Shown here: positions 35,197-44,664 of the stretch, one piece after another
Layout: each line of letters begins with the position of its first letter
Numbering within the stretch: position 1 is the first letter of the stretch
Assembly: GCA_040954595.2 (NCBI GenBank)
Contig: CM082584.2
Location: forward strand, 4,340,001 to 4,404,000
Source of the DNA: Balanoglossus misakiensis
Taxonomy: Eukaryota > Hemichordata
Direction: 5' to 3'
DNA: 64,000 nt
Notes under the pieces: generated by a model
What the model saw: only the letters and a program-made list of their open reading frames with translations
Databases searched by the model: none
Told to the model about the DNA's origin: nothing
Program-made: the position numbers and the translations under genes

Positions 35197-36680
35197 CAGA
35201 ACACACCATTGGTTCGAAATATAGTTATACACATTATATCACAATTTGGGATGCAAAATGAAAAAAAAAATATGAGAGTTCATCATTTTGATTTGTTATT
35301 CCATAAATTTGAACACTATCAATCTTTATATATCGCCGTACCGTGTGCGGCGTCAATTTCTCATGTACATTGTATATTGTTACAACGTTGGCGACTGTTG
35401 TGTTTGAAGACGTCAATTTGTCTTTAACGTTACCATTTGAGAAAAATCCGACAGGGCAGTAAAATTCCATGACAAAATTTCCAAAACGGGTATACCCCTA
35501 ATGAACCCCTTGGTTTGAAAAACGATTGATTTCCCATTTTTCTTATGTACCTTCATAATGCAATAGTCAACATTGGCAATGCCTTGGATATCTTCTGAAA
35601 TTCAGTGTCTTGCAGCATTTTTATCCAGTAATATAATTTATATCGGCGCATTTTGATTACCACCCGAAATCCCATCGTCCGCTCACAAGGGTTGTTGCAA
35701 GACATTGGCGGGCGAAGATGTTTCACGTTTCCGAATTGATAAAATAAATTTAAACTTGGACTCTGTCTCGGTTGTTGCATTGTCTTCGTTCACGTTTTTG
35801 TCATGAAAAGCGATCATAAATTACCAAACTGTTGAAAAATGCGCAGCAAACTAGACTGGGACTTATAAAACTTACCTGCAGTATGTCGACGTCGTCTTAG
35901 TACAAGTCAAATGAGACTTTGTTAACAATAGCACACGTTTTATGTACTAGTATCAGTGAGCAATAAATTATCTACGAACAATATGTATATTAATTATTAT
36001 GTCACATACCCGATTGGTTACTCCGAAGGATCAACCATTTTATGTAGGGTATCCAAGATCGTTTTTATAGCCCTTTATTAGGAGGAAGTTGATGTAATTA
36101 TATGTAAGTTTTTGTGGAGTTGACATTTAGAAAAGAGTTGTAAGTACAGGTTTTGAATTTCACCTGATATAAGATTAAATCAATTAAACGTGAAAGGTTA
36201 GTAATACTATAGACTAAAATCCAGCTAAATTTGAAAACTTGCCATCCGTTGGTCCGGATTGGGGGTTGTCGTATTCAAATTAAGGCAGTCGATTCCATGG
36301 CTACATGTACAAACAAATTAAACAGAAATTCCATGGAAACCATGTACACTACGTGCCTACAGATTGTACGCCAAGGTTTTAAATGACTGGTGCCAGGCTA
36401 GTAACAATATGGATGTAAACAAAAACGAGGCAGTATGTGAAGTCAGTTTTATTTAGACCGTTAAATTAGACCGGGTCGCGTTTCACAGCTTAGACACCAT
36501 GTCATATGCCTTGCTCCATGTTAATCAAACAAGTAATAAAAAAATCGGGCGCAAAGGCCAAGTAGCCGACAAAATATGCAAATGATATGAAAGCTTCTAT
36601 GATGATGATGGGGTGGGGAGCTAGTGGGAGTTGGAGTGGGAACTGCACGGTGCCCTGTGTGTAGTTAGTTGCAAAGTTAC
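35197..36680. repeat. L block 12, right end of the array
   Basis: Twin of block 11 by its three diagnostic variants, but it has the AGTAATAAAAAAATC form and a much shortened G-tract (GGGGTGGGGAGCTAG, 36610) and GGTGCCCTGTGTG (36649). The array stops exactly at the end of L: module C does not follow. Confidence 0.95.
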
Positions 36681-36697
36681 ACTAACTTGCAACTACG
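36660..36697. repeat. Small inverted repeat at the satellite boundary
   Basis: GTAGTTAGTTGCAA at the end of L block 12 is followed within about 10 bp by TTGCAACTAC, so AGTTGCAA and TTGCAACT face each other across the array edge. This may mark how the array broke or inserted. Confidence 0.55.
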
Positions 36698-37132
36698 ATG
36701 TACAATGTACATGTATGCGGACAAATCCCTAGCACATTCTTTTAGCTTCAGGGCTGTACTGTACATCGACCAGGTCGGCATGCTGTGCGTGGAGACAAGG
36801 TTGCGACGAATACCCGTTCATTGTGATTTTGCCCACGCTTCTGGCGTCGGCCGGGCTTCCAATGTTCATTTTCAACGCATGGGGGGGGGGGGGTGATATC
36901 GCGTTTCTTTGTCGGAGCATGCGTCATTGTAGTAATGGCACATGTTGTTAATCCCGTTTTCTGGTAGTATATAGCCGTACACGTCAACCACTTTACATAA
37001 CGGTAGCATTAGTTGCACGCCTGTGGGTAAACATTTACATACATCATGAGGCTGATTTCTCCAGTATAATAGGTCATGTTAGGTCAGTTGGTCAGTAGTT
37101 CAGAGGTCACGAGATCCCACCGCCGGCAATTA
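36681..37132. other. Low-repeat flank of the array, no gene recognised
   Basis: The sequence is not repeated elsewhere in the window. It contains a poly-G run near 36880-36893 and a minus-strand frame (36729-36920) of 63 codons with no recognisable domain. I saw no splice-consistent continuation of the sialyltransferase gene here. Confidence 0.6.
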
Positions 37133-37268
37133 AGCAATAAAACACCCCCAGCCATGGTATACCACTCGATTTTGACCAGTTCACGACATATACGCACAAG
37201 CGATAGCGAGTGCATATATGGAGTTGAACTGGTCAAAATCGAGTGGTATACCATGGCTGGGGGTGTTT
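37133..37268. mobile_element. Foldback element, dispersed copy
   Basis: Same family as 7698-7840, with left arm 37133-37183 and right arm from 37225. Here the arms pair without the GA/TC mismatch seen in the other copies, but the right arm loses the last TATTGCT bases where it meets the MITE. Being outside the large duplication, it shows that the foldback and MITE travel together. Confidence 0.8.
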
Positions 37269-37448
37269 AATATATTATACCAGTATATTGAAACTTTGCA
37301 TAAAACAATTTTGAAAAGGCATTTTCTTTGACTATGAGTTTGGCGTGATATATGACTGTGGTATATGACGAATATATCATAGTCACGTGTCGTGTCTCAG
37401 CCAATAAAATAGCGTGATTTACACCATCAATATACTGGTATAATATAA
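37269..37448. mobile_element. 180-bp MITE, dispersed copy
   Basis: Inverted ends TATTATACCAGTATATTG (37272-37290) and CAATATACTGGTATAATA (37427-37444). The interior matches 7863-7998 with scattered substitutions (for example GTGGTATATGACG against GTGGTATGTGACG). Confidence 0.75.
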
Positions 37449-38134
37449 TATTCGATAACAGCGACGATAGCGAGAGACTTCTAAACGCTTTGCTCTTCTG
37501 ACGATACTAGTGAAGAATGACAAAATGACGTGCCGAAATTAAGACTAATCACCACGTTTTGGCGATCGCAATGCCGGGTCGCGAAGCTCAGCTCTATCGT
37601 TCATCGAGTCCAATGTTCACAACAAGCATAAAGTAGTTCCCGTGTATAGGCCGATGCACTCATAGTGATGACCAGGTGATTAGTTTACAACGTGCCGTAA
37701 AGAAACTGTTATGAGAAAACTATCGGTATATGTGATACATGAATGTGGTTTTTATTAACATTGAATGGAATGGCAAAGGGAATATAAAATGAAGCAAAGT
37801 TTTTATTTTAACACGTTTTCAACAGGGACTATTTTATCTCATTTGCATACCTCTCGCAAAAAATGCCGGTTTCATTTTACTGGCAACAACGCCAGTTGTT
37901 TGGTACTGTGGATGTACAAACTCATTTCCGTAATGCGGCTGTAGAACAAGGCAAATGGTCAATCTCGGGTTAATTTTGACAAACGCATTTTACACGTTCG
38001 TTAGGCTATATACATCTAAGGCGTAGATTTAATATCGTCAACCTTTGCTTTTGATGATGCGCTCTTTATTAGGAAGCCAACCACGTGTGTCACGTGCTTT
38101 CCAAAAAGAGGTGAAGCGAAATAAAATTCCTCAC
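37449..38134. other. Non-repetitive segment, no exon found
   Basis: This is where the C-terminal sialyltransferase exons would be expected on the minus strand. A minus-strand TTCTACAG acceptor at about 37938 precedes a short open stretch that ends GAG|GTATGC, but in the phase required by the upstream exon it meets a stop after four codons. No sialylmotif VS pattern was seen. Confidence 0.5.
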
Positions 38135-38306
38135 CAACGAATCCTGATGAAGGTGTGTGTCCAATAATTGGCCTTTCACAGTATTCCTGAATAACGTCCC
38201 AGCCTCGCCAGAGTGATGTCGGATTGATGACGTACATAGTCTTGTCAGGGTGATTCAACCTCCAAGAGATGTACCCCTTCAGAAATTGCAAGCTGTCCCT
38301 GGCCCA
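38135..38306 (-). CDS. ST6GAL-like: ST6Gal-like sialyltransferase, exon entering sialylmotif S
   Basis: Minus-strand exon bounded by TTTGTCAG|TGGGCC and GTTG|GTGAGG; 57 codons plus one base. The protein WARDSLQFLKGYISW, then HPDKTMYVINPTSLWRGW, then DVIQEYCERPIIGHTPSSGF follows the ST6Gal arrangement: (L)HP(x)xPFYI(L)xP...WxLWDxLQE...PPSSGM. The PSSGF end is the start of sialylmotif S, which binds both donor and acceptor in this family. The remaining part of motif S (expected ...LCDxVxxYEF) should start the next exon at lower coordinates. If the donor is not used, the frame reads on 45 codons to 38016, but that extension has the wrong spacing and no cysteine for motif S. Confidence 0.85.
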
Positions 38307-39031
38307 CTGACAAATTGAAAAGACGGAGATAAAGAAACATAAAACTATAGTCATTGGATTCCACTATTGACAGGTTCTTAGCATACAAAAATAACATTCA
38401 TGATAATTTGGACTGTGCTCAGGTTTCATGTATGAAAATTGCTTACTTTAGCAGCGAGGTTTCAATCATATTATGAGACAAAAGTCGTCTCACAACAAAA
38501 CTGTTCCTATTTCCTCTCAATTAACGTTTCAATATTACCATCCAATATATTTAGCTTGACGACACAATAATTAATCGGTAACAGTAACGAACATCACCAT
38601 AAAACGTTACTTTCGTGGCATGGAGGAACACTGCCACGTAGAATGGAAACCCATGGGCGTACTTCAATATATATTTGGTTGGGATGTCCGCACTATCTGG
38701 CTGAAACTTTACCCGTACACAGCTATGTCTTTATTAAACGTTTGTGGATGTTTGTGGCTGGTACGCAGTTCCTTCTGTCATCCACCAATTTATTTATTTA
38801 TTTACACATTAAAGGATTTCCTATTTACATACTCAAATAGGGGTAGAGACCCCTGTAAGGGTGTAATCTACCATGGGGTCCTACTAAAAAGTATAAAAAT
38901 AAAAATTTAAAACAGAAAAATACACCCATGCGCCCATCCTATCCAACCCATTTCAACCATCGCACTAACCATCCACATAATGCCACACTAACTGATTTTT
39001 ACTTAATAATTACCCACCCTATTACGCTTAC
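38307..39031 (-). other. Intron region of the ST6Gal-like gene, expected middle exon not found
   Basis: Family knowledge predicts about 65 residues (rest of sialylmotif L to the tryptophan that starts the next exon) to be coded here. I saw no stretch with the expected DDHDxVxRFNxAP-like pattern and splice sites. The intron contains a repeat-like segment at about 38780-38900 with a (TAAA)n-type tract. Confidence 0.45.
38780..38905 (-). mobile_element. Possible non-LTR element 3' tail in the intron
   Basis: On the minus strand a segment containing CATGGTAGATTACACCC and GGGGTCTCTACCCC is followed by TGTAAATAAATAAATAAATT. A short unique piece ending in an (AAAT)n-like tract resembles the 3' end of CR1/L2-type elements or SINEs. 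No coding part is adjacent and no target duplication was identified. Confidence 0.3.
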
Positions 39032-39638
39032 CGATTTCGGATCCAAAATTAGAATTTTTCAAACTGCGGCCACTTCCAACCACTGCGCACGTATCATATT
39101 TGGGGACCGATCCAAGGAGATCGGCGACGGGGAAAAACTGCGCCAGGCCGAGTTCTCGTAGTGGGCTGGTATGTTGATCCAGAACACTGATGAACGCCTT
39201 TGTCTGCATCGTACATAGGACATCGGCTGCGTTTTCAGTTCTGTTTGTGTGCACCCGGCAACCGGTGCGGTTTTGGGACTGTGGATATTTTTCAAGAGAT
39301 TTGTTGAACATGTTCTCATAGTGCTCCAGGTACGACCTTATTATCTGGTTCGGGTTGTTCAGTGCTGTATCGAGGTTCTTGATGATGGTGGCCTGCCTGC
39401 CGGGTATAAACGCAGCTGAGACGACTTCGCTGACCAAACCATGGGATTTGCGCATATGAGAATGTTTGTTGAGACTCTGTCCAACAGACGGCTGCGCACA
39501 CTTGTCCGATATACTCCTTTCAGAATGATCTGTCATCGCAAAAATCAAGACGTAGCCCAGGCAAACTAGAAATCCAAGTCGTTCCAGAGTGGCACGTCTA
39601 GTTCTGAATGTCCGCCGAGTTGATATGTTCGGCATAGC
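39032..39638 (-). CDS. ST6GAL-like: ST6Gal-like sialyltransferase, first coding exon (TM anchor, stem, start of motif L)
   Basis: Product: Golgi type II enzyme that would transfer sialic acid from CMP-sialic acid to galactose in alpha-2,6 linkage. The first in-frame ATG (39638) gives MPNIS, an arginine-rich cytoplasmic tail, and a hydrophobic anchor LGFLVCLGYVLIFAM at residues ~20-34. A ~140-residue stem follows with three N-glycosylation sequons (NKS, NRT, NRT). The exon ends YDTCAVVGSGRSLKNSNFGS then EI, matching the start of sialylmotif L (ST6Gal: CAVVSSAGSLKSS..GREI). The donor ATCG|GTAAGC at 39031 is a good consensus and leaves phase 1. Upstream non-coding exons and the promoter were not located. 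The visible gene totals about 260 residues against ~400 for a complete ST6Gal. Confidence 0.82.
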
Positions 39639-40425
39639 GAGGCAAAGCCTTAGCCTATATGGCAACGTTGCTGGAACTGTGTTGGCAATGTGACTGATTC
39701 TAGCAAATCACAACACAGCATGAGCATGGGGTGTGTTATAATGTACTTTACTAGTAGTAAGCTTCCATTAATGACTCAAACTGTAGCTACCCGTTAGTAT
39801 TAAAACTCACTAACTGGTTGGTCAGGCTTTAGTGTTGTTGACACTATTTTAGCAAATATGAAGGAGATGGCATTTTGTTTTTTGTGGCTTTTGCCTTTTG
39901 AATTTCTGTGATTTTCGGTATTTTTGTGATTTGTCTGGGCACAGAAATTGTATGTATGACTGTTAGTTTTTCCGTGGGTACCCAACCTTTTGTGACTGCA
40001 CACAGCCTTGAGAAGTGTGCGACACAACGTTTGAACATGCAGAATAGGTAGTGTTGTAAACTGGCCTCTGGTGGGCCCATATTGACTAGCGGATGTGCTG
40101 TTGCAAGGGTATGAGCCATTCCACTTCTGACATGGGTAAAAGTTGGGCTGTTGAAATGTTTACAGAAAACCATACATGCAAGTACATGCTATGTAATTTT
40201 CATTCCAATGTATTGCCAGAAAATAAAAAAAACCTCAATTTTACAATTAAACTCAGACAATTGTTTGATGGTGGTAACAATATCAGCAATAATCATGTCC
40301 TACAGTGTGTTGATATCAACTCCATGTTGACAGCAGACAGTGTGGGCTGTACATTTGTAGATTCATCAGTTTGAAATTCCATCATAAATGTCATCATGGC
40401 ATTTATAGTTAAGCTTTGATTTTTT

Positions 40426-40515
40426 AGGTCCCATTTGTATAGGTATATATACCATGGGACCTTATGGGATAGGTTGCATCTGTATGTATGTATGGATGGA
40501 TGGATGTATGTCTGT
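40426..40515. repeat. Short hairpin followed by GGAT/GTAT simple repeat
   Basis: AGGTCCCAT (40426-40434) and ATGGGACCT (40454-40462) are exact inverted repeats separated by 19 bp. Within 20 bp an imperfect (TATG)n/(GATG)n tract runs from about 40481 to 40515. The following ~250 bp may belong to the same dispersed element, but only one copy is in the window. Confidence 0.45.
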
Positions 40516-43419
40516 ATATCCGTCCACATCAAAAACTTGAAAACCGCTGCGCGTATCACCTCAATATTTGGTGTGTAGGTGCAGGCAGGGCTGTAGATGG
40601 GAGTTTGTTCAAATGAAGGTGTCATTGCCAAAAATTTGTAAATTAGCTGGAAAAATGTGAATTTGAGCAAAACTCAGTAACTCAAGAACTACTGGTCAGA
40701 TTGCTTTGCAAAGTGGTGTGTATTTACTTTATTGGGTTGTTTTAATTAGGCAAGAACTCCCCTCTGTGATTCATATAAACACAGCAAATTCCTGAATGAT
40801 TACGTAACTGGCTAAGTTTTAAAGAGGCCAGCGGTTCTATTTAGTGTATGTACAGTATATATGCCATTGGCAGCTTATGGGTCAGTCAGTGTTTGCCCAT
40901 TGATCTCTCGCTATGTGTGTGTGTGTCTGTCTGTCTGTAAATGGCTAGTACTCCGGTGTAGACTTTTTCTTGTGTAATCCCTCAATGGGACCACCGTGTC
41001 CTTGACGCGATTTTTTTATCTCTGGTCTGCAAAGGTCACAGAATCAGCATGACCTGACTGTATAGCGCCCTCTATCGCCATTGCAAATTCTCTTGTTTTT
41101 CTTGCGGCAAATAAGTGGTGTACTATTCTCAAAATGAGCATACAGTAATGGTGTTTATTTGAATGTTACCAAGATCTGAAATAAACTGCACTGTTGCAAC
41201 AACTGGTGCAGGAAGTGGATTTTCTGCCTGTGACTTTCATTTCTTGGTTTTCTGAAATTAAACAAAAATAGGGTGCAACAGCCTGTAACCCCAATTAGGA
41301 CAATGATGACATACAAATGTAAATAGATGCGGTGCATTTAATCAAGACAACTCACAAACCAAGTGGCACTCTCAGTACAATATTTTTGCACCCATTTTCC
41401 TTATTTTTAATGTTTCTCTTTGTACTTATGTGATCAAACGTCTTCTCGTGTAAAGAGTATTTTTGTTGATCAGCTTAGTCTGCAAATAAAATAGTATTTG
41501 TCTCAAACAGTACATTATGTCATGTCATGTTATGTTTGTGATGGTGTACTGTGCTGCACTTTATTGTGCTACCATGTTGAGTTGAAAATGTACTTTGTAC
41601 AAGAAGTTATCTGTGCCCATGCATAGCCACAATTTTGAAGTCAGGGTACACCAGACATCACATGCTTGGACACTCTTAAACAAAGGGAAACTCTCTGACA
41701 AAATAAATACTAAAGAACTGTGCTTCTGATAACATGGTTTGAATAGTTAGGCTAAATGGGCAGCTAAAAATTGTGTTTTTAGAATGTGAGTCTTACTGTA
41801 ACTGTTATAAGGCCATTCATAACACTTCATATTAAGGTGGTTATGTCATTGTTCTACATTTCTCTCTCTCTCTAGCTAGGTCATCCTTAAACATATCACA
41901 ATATTATTGTATTTTTGTGCTAATTCTCCAAATGTGGCTTAGAAAATTTCAAGGTCGGCCTGAAAAAATTAGGACAGACTTGCCTTGTGTACACTGGTAT
42001 CCAGGCCAACCATATTGTACATCACCAACTTAGACTGTCGACAGCAACTTGTGCTGTTTCGACCTTTGTTATGCATACTATATAACTGTGAAGTTATTTT
42101 TATACATGTACAGCTGCCACAGGCTTGCACCTTTGCTCTCAACATCCCGCTTATGCTGTGTAAATCATCTATTCTGATGATATAGTGCCTGCGTTGCAAA
42201 TTTATTAGACAAAGTAGGCGTGAGCGACTGCTGACAGTCTACAAAACCTGTGCATGACCATGCATTATATTTACCTGCTACGACACCAGTTTCTGCATGT
42301 ATAACCGATCCCACGCCAGACACACCAACTTGCTTGGATGCCTCTTCACATCGAATTCTCTCCCGGCATCCCGGTCTCACTCATAGCCATAATTTATAGC
42401 TGTTAGAAACATAGTGATTGAAATGCAATCACAGCTGGTCTCTGACAAGAACAATTGAATGCTGCCATGGACAGTTGATTTAAATGTTTAGTGGTAAAAC
42501 TCGTCAAATAGAGGAATGGACATGTGAACGAAATTAAGACTTGTTCATTTCTTCTCTCTTCGGGAGTAACAGAGCAACATGTGAAAAGACTACCAACTGA
42601 TATGGCCTGAGTAATTTGGCCGCCACGCATCTTCTCATCTGAATTTGTGTGCTCCAAGTTGACCCCTTCATTCCTACATCCGTTAACATGGTATCAACCT
42701 GACATTTAGACAGTCAGATGATGCCAAATGGCGGTTGTGAAAGAGATAAAAAAGGGCTGGGTGGACTGAAGTTCAGTGTGACACACATTGTTTCCAGGGG
42801 CGTGGTAGGAGCAACCTTTGCAATGCGTTCATAAACCAGGCGTGGAAAATTCTTTGATGTCTCTGAAGCCACCTTTCAACGAACAGACTCTGTCATCGCC
42901 ATGCTACCTTCCTAGAGCACTTACCAGGAGAGACTGTTTCAGTCAATTTTGACTCTTCGGTAACTATTTGTATGGAGGCTGATTAAATTGGTGCGGCACC
43001 GGTTAAATATAAATAACATGTTCAAATTGCAACATACAGCCATAATCGGGCGTCGATGAGATGTTCATGTATACCTATCAGTAAGTTTATTTCAATGTAT
43101 CAATCAAGTTGGAAAATAAAATCATGAAAATAATGCAGAAATAGAGGCTTTAAAGTCAAACTTGAATACTTTTATTAGCAACAACGGTACATACATGAGC
43201 TTCGCTCAGAAAACAGATAATAACGAAAATTAATCATTTATATATTCAGTGGATTTCAGAATTGCTGTTTGAGTTTGTTATCAATGTCAAGGTCACACGA
43301 TGAGTGAAAGTTGGGATTTTTAACATATCATACATTGTGGTAGGCCTACGTGCTCAAATTCGATATGAAACAATTTCCTAAGACAGAACATTCGCCCCTA
43401 TATATATAGTTGTGGGTTC

Positions 43420-43950
43420 TCAATAATTCAGGTGTTTATTTCTATGGCAACGGTTTTCACCAATACTAAGCTACATGAGATTTTTTTAAATTGAGATTTT
43501 CTGCTTTCAAAAAATATAAGGGTGACTTTGCCCCACTTGCCTCAAATGGTACGACCTGACCATATTTGTGGTCTGGCTCATATGGTACATGAATAACTGA
43601 AAACACACAGATGGTTGCCTTGGTAATTACCCATTACCAACAACATCCCTGATAAAAACATAATAATCTTCAAAGAGCAAACATATCAGGCTATTATGAA
43701 ACAAGTGTCTGTCTTGAAATCATATAAATATCTTTTGCCGTTCACTAGATAATCAGTTTTATACAGTGTTGTAAATTTTTAAGATTTACAGTATGGTTGC
43801 TATGACAACAACATTTTAGACAGACGGCTACTTCTGCGACATGTCCACCAAAGATTGTCAGAAAGTTCAGATTTTGAGCTTTCGAAAAATGTATGGAGGA
43901 CTTTGCCGACCAAAATTTACTAATTGTCCAATTTTAGGGGTCTGGCTTGG
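43420..43950. repeat. Ancient internal duplication of ~370 bp spacing
   Basis: Two stretches share a pattern: TATGGCAACGG...GAGATTTTCTGCTTTCAAAAA, then GGGTGACTTTGCC and GGTCTGGCTC (43443-43578), and GCTATGACAACA...CAGATTTTGAGCTTTCGAAAA, then GGAGGACTTTGCC and GGTCTGGCTT (43798-43948). Similarity is low, so this is old; it may be a decayed dispersed repeat. Confidence 0.4.
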
Positions 43951-44318
43951 CGCTAGAATTCTATAATTTGCTCAGTAAATAATTCTTTAAGGATGAAAGC
44001 GCAGAACATAAACTGAAAAACTGCGCACACTCGTCATTTTCCATAGGATTACATTGAGAATAGCTAGAAAACTCACTTCTTCTATAATTGTCATTTTCAA
44101 GAAATTTTACACAAAGCTCAGTCAAATGATAATAAATTCATTTATCAAATAAAATCGTATGGTCACCGCGCTCTATTTTGAAATAAACCTCGTTAAATAT
44201 TTTGCCCATAGACAAACCATTCGTGAAAACTGCAGACTCAGCATTTTCTTCTGATCAATTATCGACTAAATTCACGCCCTTGTATTTCGAAAACAAGTGC
44301 GGTAACAAACCCCTATAT

Positions 44319-44324
44319 TTTATT
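44319..44324 (-). promoter_or_regulatory. Polyadenylation signal for the YHGT gene
   Basis: AATAAA on the minus strand, 130 bp downstream of the stop codon of the last exon. It is the first such hexamer met in the transcript direction in this stretch. Confidence 0.5.
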
Positions 44325-44453
44325 ACGGATTTTCATTATACAGACAAATGAGAAACCAAAAATCCACAATTGAAAGAAATGACTCACAGTACAATGTACT
44401 TTCAATTTTACTGATCGTACATCCTTATACACGTCAAATGAATATCCTCATTT

Positions 44454-44664
44454 TTAGGGGTACTCTACTTTTACAAGTAATCCATACGGCACAACGGCTC
44501 CTCTTTCTTTTGTAGACCACTCGACGTCTGCATTGTCGAAATAAGGGTCAATGGGACGACCCCTTGCGCCAATCGTTTCCGGACCTATGGAGTACGAACC
44601 CGGTCGGATCCAAACTTGAAAAGCGACCTTTGCGCCGTATTCATGCCCTATGTGTGGTGTCACG
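44454..44664 (-). CDS. YHGT gene last exon
   Basis: Acceptor CTCCTTAG|CGTGAC; the first base completes a cysteine codon begun in the upstream exon. It codes 69 residues including IRPGSYSIGPETIG and VEWSTKERGAVVPYGLLVK and ends at TAA (44454-44456). Confidence 0.85.

Larger units (their letters stand above)
13502..36680. repeat. Higher-order satellite array: L blocks alternating with S monomers
   Basis: Twelve L blocks (~1.49 kb; one shortened) recur with start-to-start distances of 2664, 2161, 2164, 1888, 1890, 2150, 1907, 2144, 1650, 1422 and 1655 bp. L always sits between module A and module C of the S monomer, so it replaces the (AAAAC)n plus module B part. The number of complete S monomers between successive L blocks is 4, 2, 2, 1, 1, 2, 1, 2, 0, 0, 0. 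Copies are extremely similar and share diagnostic single-base variants in overlapping sets, the mark of repeated local duplication. L shares ordered modules with the 1.5 kb array at 3.5-6.9 kb. No gene, transposase or RNA gene is supported inside. Confidence 0.95.
39639..44318. other. Intergenic region, mostly unrecognised
   Basis: No gene could be supported in these 4.7 kb. Short frames exist on both strands (for example minus-strand 42240-42365, which ends at GTAGCAG|GTAAAT, and 42403-42657) but none has a recognisable domain or a consistent pair of splice sites. Small repeats inside are listed separately. This space may contain 5' parts of the sialyltransferase gene on the minus strand. 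Confidence 0.5.

Noticed and set aside
9747-36680. LTR-retrotransposon interpretation (S as LTR, L as internal region)
   Set aside because: No TG...CA ends, primer-binding site, polypurine tract, or gag/pol sequence is visible, and L replaces part of S instead of lying between complete S copies.
37880-37940. Candidate sialyltransferase exon with VHPQYQTTG between TTCTACAG and GAG|GTATGC
   Set aside because: In the phase required by the upstream exon it has a stop after four codons, and the open frame does not match the expected rest of sialylmotif S.
38640-38700. Minus-strand ADIP stretch after TTTCAG, resembling the SDIP part of ST6Gal
   Set aside because: No splice donor follows at the required place and the surrounding residues do not fit; the four-residue match is too short.
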